Source: an uncultured Microcoleaceae cyanobacterium
Lineage (GTDB): Bacteria > Cyanobacteriota > Cyanobacteriia > Cyanobacteriales > Microcoleaceae
Assembly: GCA_938083405.1 (NCBI GenBank)
Contig: CALKCV010000420.1
Location: 1 to 7,122, forward strand
Direction of reading: 5' to 3'
DNA: 7,122 bases
Positions 1-5,286 of the stretch are shown here, in pieces (position 1 is the stretch's first letter; each line of letters opens with the position of its first letter). The position numbers and the translations under genes were made by a program. The notes beneath the pieces are model-generated. The model made no database searches and was not told where the DNA came from. It saw nothing but the letters and a program-made list of their open reading frames with translations.

Positions 1-1080
1 TTTACTTATTACAATCTCATCTTTTTGGGGCAAACCAACTGTTTCTTCTTCGACTATATTCTCGATATCTAGTTGTTGATTTTGCTGCCCTGTTTCAAGT
101 GATTTAGATGTTTTTTCGGTCGGCTTTTCTTCTGTTGCTTCAGTTTTCAATAATAGATCGAATAACCCCGATAATGCCTTTTTTTCTGCTTTTTCATCTT
201 TTTGGGAGGCGATCTTAACTTTCTCTTCTGTATTTTTCGATTCTTCTGCATAGCCTTTATTTGGCTTCAGGCTTTCTGAAACAAAGTCATTTTTATAATT
301 ATTCTTCGCTCTATACTCCCACTTCTCTTTCTCGAACGAGGGATTTAGATCGACTGTTTTTCGCTCTAATTTTCGGTATTTTTTATTAGCTGCAACACCC
401 TGACTTTTACGCTCTTTATTTTTCTCCTCTGATTTTTGGGAGTCGATTAGATCGTTTGATTTTTCTCCTAAGGAGCCGTCCGCCTCTGCTTTTTCTTTAG
501 CGGTTTCTTTGGCAACTCGCTGTTGTTGTAATTTTTCTTTATGGTTGGAATGTCTGACTCTAGTTTCCCCCCCACTCAGAATATCTACTACGGCATCTTT
601 CGGCTCGGGAAGCCTGAGCTTATTGCTAGAAGTTTTTTCTTTTTTTGGGGTTGTGGAGGGTTTGACTTTTTGGTTATTTGTGGCGCGTTCGCTCCTTTTT
701 AATTCCTCTTTACTCACTGCCGGAGCGTCTATTTTCTCTGGATTATTTGGGAGCGGTCTCTTTCTTTTTTCTACATTTTTTTTGCCCACTTTTAGCTCTT
801 TTTGAGCAGAGGACTCAAAGAGTGGAGACTCTTCGAGTTCTCCGGGCACAGATGGCGATTTTTCCGAAGGTTCCAACTTTGCAGCTACTAAATCCTCTGA
901 ATCTTTTTCAAATGCAGTAGATTTTTTCTCGTTTTTCGACCCTGAATTAATAATATTTAACTCTGCCATAAGAATCAACAAAGCTTCTAGCTGAGAATCT
1001 CCATTTTCTTGCGTCAATTTTGAAACAGAATTTTGTTGCTGCAGGTTTTTATTAGCTAGATTTTCCTTCGATAAAGCCAT
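1..1080 (-). CDS. Lys/Glu-rich low-complexity protein, N-terminal 360 residues (runs off left edge)
   Basis: The frame is open without a stop from the ATG at 1080 to the window edge, 360 codons, so only the N-terminal part is visible. I do not recognise the family. The protein begins MALSKENLANKNLQQQ. A short hydrophobic, probably amphipathic stretch (about residues 30-44, QLEALLILMAELNII) is followed by about 250 residues dominated by Lys, Glu, Ser, Asn and Gln, with almost no hydrophobic runs; this is the composition of an intrinsically disordered region. A second small hydrophobic patch, ALSGLFDLLLKT, lies near residues 302-312. There is no signal peptide or membrane segment in the visible part, so a cytoplasmic start is likely. 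The gene starts 13 bp after the coiled-coil gene's stop, with AGGA at 1090-1093 as ribosome binding site, so the two are almost certainly co-transcribed. The folded domain, if there is one, must lie off-window. The plus-strand open frames at 509-805 and 678-920 are its antisense shadows. Confidence 0.85.
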   Translation of the reverse strand, partial: MALSKENLANKNLQQQNSVSKLTQENGDSQLEALLILMAELNIINSGSKNEKKSTAFEKDSEDLVAAKLEPSEKSPSVPGELEESPLFESSAQKELKVGKKNVEKRKRPLPNNPEKIDAPAVSKEELKRSERATNNQKVKPSTTPKKEKTSSNKLRLPEPKDAVVDILSGGETRVRHSNHKEKLQQQRVAKETAKEKAEADGSLGEKSNDLIDSQKSEEKNKERKSQGVAANKKYRKLERKTVDLNPSFEKEKWEYRAKNNYKNDFVSESLKPNKGYAEESKNTEEKVKIASQKDEKAEKKALSGLFDLLLKTEATEEKPTEKTSKSLETGQQNQQLDIENIVEEETVGLPQKDEIVISK

Positions 1081-1093
1081 CTGTTTTTATCCT

Positions 1094-1696
1094 CTATTGA
1101 CGACGTTGTGGTAAAAGAATTTCCGGTTCTATATTGCTTTCTGCTACTTCTTTGAGTTCCGGCACAAATTCAGTGCCCTTCAACCTCATGCCTAATTCAA
1201 ACAAAATTTCTGCCATATCGTCGCGAGCAATTTTTTCATCTCGCAGGACAGAAAAGCGCCTTGCCAGTTCTTCAAATACCTGATTTTTGAGAGTGCGGAC
1301 ATCTTCTTGCAGCCTATCTCGCGTTTGAGAAAGTTCGTCGCGAATTGAATTTGTCTGCTTATCTAGTGCTTCGTCGATCGCTTCGATGCTGGTGGAAAAT
1401 TTGCGATTTATTCGATCTACTTGCTGCCGAACATCTGTTGTCTCTTCTATGGTGTTTGTATTAAGAGTTTTGAACTTTTTTTCTAAAGAATCTACCGCCG
1501 CCCGCAGTTCTGTAGAAAGAACGGTTTTTAATTGGTCCGTGCGGTCTTCGATTTCTTCCTGCAGCATTGATAAGTCTGATTCTAGCTTGTCGAAGCGGGT
1601 TTCAAAATCTCTTAATTGAGAACCTAAAATTATGTCGCGAATTTGGTCTATATTCCCCAACCTGTCGCGCATTTCTTCTTTAGTTATGTCCGTCAT
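1094..1696 (-). CDS. Coiled-coil protein, 200 residues, conserved-type hypothetical
   Basis: This encodes a soluble, highly charged protein with no signal peptide or membrane segment. Residues about 15-155 are almost entirely predicted helix with hydrophobic residues at heptad-like spacing (for example FETRFDKLESDLSMLQEEIE at 31-50 and LQEDVRTLKNQVFEELARRF at 129-148), so it should form a long, probably oligomeric coiled coil. A distinct C-terminal cap follows, DDMAEILFELGMRLKGTEF at 159-177, ending in a short tail PEILLPQRRQ. I have the impression of a widespread cyanobacterial hypothetical family but cannot name a function. The ATG at 1696 is chosen because AAGGGAG lies at 1702-1708, 5 nt upstream; an in-frame TTG at 1717 would put that Shine-Dalgarno inside the gene. 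It is first in a minus-strand unit with the Lys/Glu-rich gene 13 bp downstream, which suggests that the products act together, perhaps as a scaffold. The plus-strand frame at 1386-1619 is a shadow. Confidence 0.88.
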   Translation of the reverse strand: MTDITKEEMRDRLGNIDQIRDIILGSQLRDFETRFDKLESDLSMLQEEIEDRTDQLKTVLSTELRAAVDSLEKKFKTLNTNTIEETTDVRQQVDRINRKFSTSIEAIDEALDKQTNSIRDELSQTRDRLQEDVRTLKNQVFEELARRFSVLRDEKIARDDMAEILFELGMRLKGTEFVPELKEVAESNIEPEILLPQRRQ

Positions 1697-2061
1697 TATT
1701 TCTCCCTTAATTTGCAAAAATTGTCTGGTTTAGAGCAATTTTGGATAATTTATTCTACCCAGAGTTTAGCACCAGTCAGACCGTTTTTAGCAGAGAAGTC
1801 AGATGTCCCACCAAGCAGCCATCGCTTTCATTTATTATAGCTTCTCAGCATAAATGGCCATCCCCAGTTTAGCCTGCGGTACGATCCTCATCTATGGGCT
1901 GGCATGGTGGGGGATTGTCCACCACCCAATACCATCCGGGCTGGTCTGGCGGACTTCAATTCTATTTCCAATGACGACTACTCAAAAATTCAATCCACCC
2001 AGAGCGGCGACGAGGATTTTGACCTCATAATGGAAGTAAGTAGATCTACAAAGAGGGGATT
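1697..2061. other. Divergent intergenic region, 365 bp, no convincing gene
   Basis: This space separates the minus-strand coiled-coil operon from the plus-strand 65-residue gene. It holds the candidate minus-strand promoter. It also has one uninterrupted plus-strand frame from 1841 to the TAA at 2081-2083 (81 codons; the only ATG is at 1904, giving 59 residues), which has no ribosome binding site before that ATG. Its translation (for example ADFNSISNDDYSKIQ near 1956-2000) looks like soluble protein but matches nothing I know. It could be the eroded end of a former gene. A second frame from the ATG at 1854 to 2030 (58 residues) is less protein-like. Confidence 0.5.
1752..1779 (-). promoter_or_regulatory. 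Candidate sigma-70-type promoter for the coiled-coil operon
   Basis: On the minus strand CTGACT (1774-1779, 4 of 6 to TTGACA) is followed after 16 nt by TAGAAT (1752-1757, 5 of 6 to TATAAT). This places a start point about 45-50 nt before the ATG at 1696. A perfect TATAAT also lies further upstream at 1834-1839 on the same strand but has no recognisable -35 at the right spacing. Both are motif matches by eye only. Confidence 0.3.
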
Positions 2062-2259
2062 ATGGACGATACAGAAATCATAACCAGAGGAATAAAGGCT
2101 TTATATGAGTCTCTGGGATCTGTTGATGCTTTGAAATTTCTAAATTTATTAGACCGAGGCTCTAACGATTATGTAGAAATTTCCCATAAGCTCTACTCCA
2201 AACAAACAGTAGATGAAATATTTGACAGAGCAAAGCAAAGCTCGGAGGAACGATCTTAG
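2062..2259 (+). CDS. Small hypothetical protein, 65 residues
   Basis: The ATG at 2062 is preceded by a good ribosome binding site, AGAGG at 2052-2056 within a run continuing to 2058. The protein is acidic, soluble and mostly helical: MDDTEIITRGIKALYESLGS (1-20), then VDALKFLNLLDRGSNDYVEI, then a C-terminal helix (QTVDEIFDRAKQSSEE). The pattern of an N-terminal 'EII..GI.AL...LG.VDA..FL' helix pair, a central DY and a 'TVDEIFD' end resembles small bacterial proteins of about 60-70 residues that I have seen annotated only as hypothetical. Such proteins are sometimes toxin-antitoxin partners, but no toxin is recognisable beside this one, so I do not assign that role. It stands alone, followed 8 bp after its stop by the inverted-repeat element at 2268, which may also end its transcript. 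Confidence 0.75.
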   Translation: MDDTEIITRGIKALYESLGSVDALKFLNLLDRGSNDYVEISHKLYSKQTVDEIFDRAKQSSEERS

Positions 2260-2267
2260 TTGCTCGC

Positions 2268-2422
2268 AAACCGGTTTTTTTGACAATACTTTCGCCTTTT
2301 AGGAAAAGTACCATTAGTAGTAGGGGTGTAGCGTAGCCCAAGCCAACATCTTTGTTGGCTTGGGCTACGCGGAGCCCGACCTACAAGTTTTAGGGCGAAG
2401 GTATTGTAATAAAAACCGGCTT
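2268..2422. repeat. Nested inverted-repeat element, 155 bp (MITE-like or giant hairpin)
   Basis: The outer arms are 29 nt each, 2268-2296 and 2394-2422, and match in 25 of 29 positions as inverted repeats. Both ends carry a CCGG-T-rich motif (AAACCGGTTTTT on the left), and both arms contain CAATAC-(T/C)TTCGCC. Inside lies a perfect 17-bp inverted repeat, GCGTAGCCCAAGCCAAC at 2331-2347 and its complement at 2354-2370, with a 6-nt loop ATCTTT. The two symmetry centres are only about 5 bp apart, so the whole element can fold as one long interrupted stem. It has no coding capacity. No target-site duplication is obvious. It sits between the 65-residue gene and gatB and could act as a terminator in either direction, or be a non-autonomous mobile element; the sequence does not decide. 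Confidence 0.85.
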
Positions 2423-2492
2423 TCTTAATTTTCGTTTCAAAAGCTCAAATATAAACTAAAATAAAACCAGATGTCTCTAAATATTATTGAAA

Positions 2493-3977
2493 ATGACCGC
2501 AGCAGTTGCAGTTAAAACCCAATACGAAGCCGTCATCGGCCTGGAAGTTCACTGCCAGTTAAGTACCAAAACCAAAATCTTCTCCAGTTCCTCCACGGAA
2601 TTTGGGACGGGACCGAACGTTAATATCGATCCTATTTGTATGGGAATGCCGGGGGTGTTGCCGGTACTCAACGAGAAGGTATTGGAATATGCGGTAAAAG
2701 CTGGTTTGGCTCTTAATTGCGAAATTGCGCCCTACAGCAAGTTCGATCGCAAACAATATTTCTATCCCGATCTGCCGAAAAATTTCCAAATCTCTCAATT
2801 CGACCTCCCCATCGCCGAACATGGTTGGTTGGAAATCGAATTAGTCGGCGAGGACGGCAGCGCGACTCGCAAAAAAATCGGCATTACTCGCCTCCACATG
2901 GAGGAAGATGCGGGTAAATTGGTCCACGGTGGGAGCGATCGCCTCTCTGGTTCTACTTATTCTATGGTTGACTACAACCGCGCCGGCATCGCCCTGATCG
3001 AAATTGTCTCGGAACCAGACCTGCGTTCTGGCCAAGAAGCTGCGGAGTACGCCGAAGAGTTGCGCCGCATCGTTCGCTATCTCGGAGTCAGCGACGGCAA
3101 CATGCAGGAAGGTTCTCTGCGTTGCGATGTTAATATTTCTATTCGCCCGGTGGGAGTAGAAAAATTCGGCACTAAGGTGGAGATTAAAAATATGAATTCC
3201 TTCAGCGCCATCCACCGGGCGATCGATTATGAAATTCAACGCCAAACTCAAGCGCTGGAAACGGGAGAGCGCATTTTTCAAGAAACCCGCCTTTGGGAGG
3301 AGGGCTCTCAGCGTACTATTAGTATGCGCAGCAAGGAAGGTTCCAGCGATTATCGCTATTTCCCGGAACCGGATCTGCCGCCAATTCTAGTTTCCGAGGA
3401 ACAGTTAGCCGCTTGGAAGTCGCAACTGCCGGAGTTGCCCGCCCAAAAACGGCATCGCTACGAGAGCGAAATCGGTCTTTCTGCTTACGATGCCAGGGTA
3501 TTGACGGACGATGGGAAAGTGGCGGAATATTTTGAGGCGACTGTCGCTGCTGGCGGCAATGCGAAACAAGCGGCTAACTGGTTGATGGGGGATATTACCG
3601 CTTATCTGAAGAACGAAAAACTCGCCATTGACGAGTTGCCGTTGACACCACAGAATTTAGCGGAGTTGGTTTCTCTAATTGAGGAGGGCACTATTAGCGG
3701 CAAAATTGCTAAGGAAATTCTGCCGGAACTTTTCGCTAAAGGTGGTTCGCCGAAACAATTAGTGGAAGAAAAAGGCATGGTTGTAATTGCGGATGCCGGT
3801 GCTTTGGAAGCTATTCTCGATGAAGTTTTAGCCGCCCATCCCAGCGAGTTAGAGCAATATCATAATGGCAAGACGAAGTTAAGGGGTTTCTTTGTCGGTC
3901 AAGTGATGAAGAAAACTCAAGGTCGGGCAGATCCCAAGCTGACTAATCAGTTGTTGAGTAAGAAGTTGCAGAAGTAG
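2493..3977 (+). CDS. gatB: Asp/Glu-tRNA(Asn/Gln) amidotransferase subunit B
   Basis: GatB is the tRNA-binding kinase/transamidase subunit of the GatCAB complex. It activates the side chain of Glu on misacylated Glu-tRNA(Gln) (and Asp on Asp-tRNA(Asn) where present) with ATP and amidates it using ammonia from GatA, in the cytoplasm. The 494-residue product is full length. The N-terminal cradle domain shows IGLEVHCQL (15-23; E18 and H20 are probable metal ligands), MGMPGVLPVLN (50-60), the signature PDLPKNFQISQ (92-102), RLHMEEDAGK (133-142), EGSLRCDVNIS (206-216) and SSDYRYFPEPDLPP (284-297). The helical and YqeY-type tail (about 320-494) ends in VGQVMKKTQGRADPKLTNQL. The ATG at 2493 fits family N termini better than the in-frame TTG at 2487; neither has a clear Shine-Dalgarno, and the leader (2423-2492) is AT-rich. 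gatA and gatC are not adjacent, as is common in cyanobacteria. A short CCTTT/AAAGG hairpin follows the stop. Confidence 0.98.
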   Translation: MTAAVAVKTQYEAVIGLEVHCQLSTKTKIFSSSSTEFGTGPNVNIDPICMGMPGVLPVLNEKVLEYAVKAGLALNCEIAPYSKFDRKQYFYPDLPKNFQISQFDLPIAEHGWLEIELVGEDGSATRKKIGITRLHMEEDAGKLVHGGSDRLSGSTYSMVDYNRAGIALIEIVSEPDLRSGQEAAEYAEELRRIVRYLGVSDGNMQEGSLRCDVNISIRPVGVEKFGTKVEIKNMNSFSAIHRAIDYEIQRQTQALETGERIFQETRLWEEGSQRTISMRSKEGSSDYRYFPEPDLPPILVSEEQLAAWKSQLPELPAQKRHRYESEIGLSAYDARVLTDDGKVAEYFEATVAAGGNAKQAANWLMGDITAYLKNEKLAIDELPLTPQNLAELVSLIEEGTISGKIAKEILPELFAKGGSPKQLVEEKGMVVIADAGALEAILDEVLAAHPSELEQYHNGKTKLRGFFVGQVMKKTQGRADPKLTNQLLSKKLQK

Positions 3978-4010
3978 ATTATCCCCTCCTTTGAAAAGGG
4001 TTACTTTGAG

Positions 4011-4115
4011 TGGGGCATCTCCATTTGGAACTCACGAAACCCGGTTTTTCTGGGAAAGACCGGGTTTCCAGGCGGAGGATGAATATCCCCGCCCCTGCAT
4101 ATTCGATGCAACGGC
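4011..4115. repeat. Full copy of a 105-bp composite hairpin repeat
   Basis: This is the most complete member of a repeat family in the window. Its left part (4011-4049) recurs at 4194-4232 and its right part (4059-4115) recurs at 5180-5236. It can fold as three successive hairpins. The first has perfect 10-bp arms GAAACCCGGT (4036-4045) and ACCGGGTTTC (4059-4068). The second is GGCGGAGGAT / ATCCCCGCC around loop GAAT (one bulge). The third is TGCAT-ATTCG-ATGCA (4097-4111). It is non-coding in appearance; the open frame at 4010-4288 that passes through it is a by-product of the repeats. It lies just downstream of gatB and could also terminate its transcript. Confidence 0.85.
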
Positions 4116-4122
4116 AGTACTC

Positions 4123-4156
4123 CTCACTCAAGAATAACGTCTTTTTTGAGTATGAG
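4123..4156. repeat. Small imperfect stem-loop between repeat copies
   Basis: CTCACTCAA (4123-4131) can pair with TTGAG (4146-4150) and TGAG (4153-4156), leaving a 2-nt bulge. It lies in the 78-bp stretch between the full and partial hairpin-repeat copies. No function is evident. Confidence 0.4.
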
Positions 4157-4193
4157 TTAAGGAAGCAAGCACATCTGGGATGCACCCGGTGTC

Positions 4194-4232
4194 TGGGGCA
4201 TCTCTATTTGGAACTCACGAAACCTGGTTTTT
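4194..4232. repeat. Left-part copy of the hairpin repeat, 39 bp
   Basis: It matches 4011-4049 in 37 of 39 positions in the same direction; both differences are C to T. One of them converts the arm GAAACCCGGT to GAAACCTGGT, and the complementary right arm is absent, so the first hairpin cannot form here. Confidence 0.85.
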
Positions 4233-4236
4233 TGCT

Positions 4237-4401
4237 ATACTGCCCACGGGCAAAATATACTCCAAGCGGCAAGGAATTGCGTTTATAGACAAGGGGGACA
4301 AGGAAGACAAGGGGGACAAGGAAGACAAGGAAGAAAAATGGTCCTAAAAAAAGTATTTTGGCTAAGAGCAAAAAAACGCAATTTTGGCCCGTGGGCAGTA
4401 T
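4237..4401. repeat. Long inverted repeat upstream of the DUF4336 gene, 165 bp overall
   Basis: The right arm (4374-4401) is a continuous 28 nt. The left arm is its complement, split into 4237-4256 and 4275-4284 by an insertion of about 19 nt, with one further single-base deletion (ATACTGCCCACGGGCAAAAT against ATTTTGGCCCGTGGGCAGTAT). The loop of about 90 nt holds the GACAAGG tandem array. The right arm contains TATAAA at 4399-4404, which would suit a -10 box for the gene starting at 4437, although no good -35 is seen. Confidence 0.8.
4288..4332. repeat. Tandem array, five 9-bp units of GACAAGGNN
   Basis: Five contiguous units read GACAAGGGG, GACAAGGAA, GACAAGGGG, GACAAGGAA, GACAAGGAA, followed by an eroded GAAAAA. 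The unit is a multiple of three, so it creates a Pro-Cys-Leu-rich open frame on the minus strand (4283-4633) that I regard as spurious. Arrays of this kind are familiar between genes in filamentous cyanobacteria and can vary in copy number. Confidence 0.93.
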
Positions 4402-4436
4402 AAATCAAAAGAATTGGAAACAGAAAAGAAACGATC

Positions 4437-5147
4437 GTGTTAAGAAATATCGACAATAACATTTGGGTTAGCGAACAACCATTAAAATATTGGGGATTGG
4501 AAGTGGGGACAAGAATGACGATCGTTCGCCTGAAAACAGGAGAATTGATGGTTATTTCCCCGATTAAAATTAATAAGATAACTATCGACGAGCTCTCGGA
4601 GATTGGCAAAGTACATTTTATTATTGCTCCCAATCTCTACCATCACCTTTTTGTTGCAGACTTTCAAGCATTGTATCCTGGGGCAGGACTGCTGGTAGCC
4701 CCAGGATTAGAACTAAAAAGAGCAGAACTAAAGGTCGATCGCATCTTAGATAGAAATACTCCTCAATTCTGGGATGAGGTTGAATATCTATACTTCGACG
4801 GCTTTAATATTCTCGATTTCAACGGACCTTCGCCTCTTCAAGAGGTCGTATTTTTTCATCGAGAAAGCCAAACTCTCATCTTGACAGACACGGCTTTTTA
4901 CTTCGATGCAAGTTTTCCTTGGATTACCCAGTTAGTTACCCGAGTAATTGGAGGGTATAATAGATTAAGCCCTTCAGTGCTAGAAAAGTTCGCTAATAAA
5001 GAAAAGGACAAAATTGAGGAGTCAATCCGACAAATACTGCGTTGGGATTTTAAAAGGATTATTATGGCTCACGGTAGTATAGTTGAAAATGAAGCTAAGA
5101 AACAGTTAACAACGGGATATGAATGGTTTTTAGGCAAAACTTTATGA
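4437..5147 (+). CDS. DUF4336 family protein, metallo-hydrolase-like
   Basis: The 236-residue product matches my knowledge of the DUF4336 family along its whole length: N-terminal NIWVSEQPLKYWGLEVGTRM (8-27), then RLKTGELMVISPI, IIAPNLYHHLFV (62-73), LLVAPGLELKR, LQEVVFFHRESQTLILTDTA (134-153), and LRWDFKRIIMAHGSIVE (201-217). Family function is not established. The order of H69/H70, H141, D151 and H212 resembles metal ligands of the metallo-beta-lactamase fold, so a metal-dependent hydrolase is a reasonable inference, but the usual HxHxDH motif is not present. There is no signal peptide, so it is probably cytoplasmic. The start is GTG at 4437, chosen because family similarity begins there; the ribosome binding site is weak (an A-rich AGAAAAGAA upstream). 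The first ATG, at 4515, would remove conserved residues. It appears monocistronic, with repeat-filled spaces on both sides, and is visibly more AT-rich than gatB. Confidence 0.88.
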   Translation: MLRNIDNNIWVSEQPLKYWGLEVGTRMTIVRLKTGELMVISPIKINKITIDELSEIGKVHFIIAPNLYHHLFVADFQALYPGAGLLVAPGLELKRAELKVDRILDRNTPQFWDEVEYLYFDGFNILDFNGPSPLQEVVFFHRESQTLILTDTAFYFDASFPWITQLVTRVIGGYNRLSPSVLEKFANKEKDKIEESIRQILRWDFKRIIMAHGSIVENEAKKQLTTGYEWFLGKTL

Positions 5148-5179
5148 GAATGGCTTAACTATTGACGCTAAACCAAAAA

Positions 5180-5236
5180 ACCGGGTTTCCAGGCGGAGGA
5201 TGAATATCCCCGCCGCTGCATATTCGATGCAACGGC
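5180..5236. repeat. Right-part copy of the hairpin repeat, 57 bp
   Basis: It matches 4059-4115 in 56 of 57 positions in the same direction; the single difference is C4094 against G5215. The change to G improves the outer pairing of the third hairpin (GCCGCTGCAT with ATGCAACGGC, 9 of 10). It starts 32 bp after the stop of the DUF4336 gene, so its hairpins may help end that transcript. Confidence 0.9.
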
Positions 5237-5237
5237 G

Positions 5238-5255
5238 ATAGAGCGATCGCTCTAT
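5238..5255. repeat. 18-bp perfect palindrome centred on a HIP1 site
   Basis: ATAGAGCGATCGCTCTAT is fully self-complementary. Its core GCGATCGC (5243-5250) is the HIP1 octamer over-represented in many cyanobacteria; here the symmetry extends five bases further on each side. It lies 31 bp before the glycosyltransferase start codon, so it could be an operator, or simply an extended HIP1. Confidence 0.8.
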
Positions 5256-5286
5256 TTAATAACTTCAAAAGAAAAAGAGGTTCCAG

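Noticed and set aside
509..920. Plus-strand open frames of 98 and 80 residues (509-805, 678-920)
   Set aside because: They lie antisense to the long continuous minus-strand Lys/Glu-rich gene. Their Phe/Leu/Ser-rich translations are what Lys/Glu/Arg codons give on the opposite strand, and they lack ribosome binding sites.
2559..3281. Minus-strand open frames inside gatB (2559-2822, 2841-3281) and the plus-strand frame at 2717-2917
   Set aside because: They are shadows of a full-length, highly conserved gatB whose frame explains every motif.
4010..4288. 92-residue plus-strand frame with an internal repeated motif (GHLHLELTKPGF / GHLYLELTKPGF)
   Set aside because: The apparent protein repeat is simply the 39-bp DNA direct repeat read twice in the same frame; the rest runs through hairpins and there is no ribosome binding site. 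The opposite-strand frame at 3979-4185 is rejected for the same reason.
4011..4401. CRISPR array or insertion sequence in the repeat cluster
   Set aside because: Repeats are not regularly spaced with unique spacers, units differ in length, and there is no transposase frame; hairpin repeats plus a short tandem array explain the region.
4283..4633. 116-residue minus-strand frame ending in Pro-Cys-Leu repeats
   Set aside because: The Cys-Pro pattern comes from the GACAAGG tandem array and the remainder is antisense to the DUF4336 gene.
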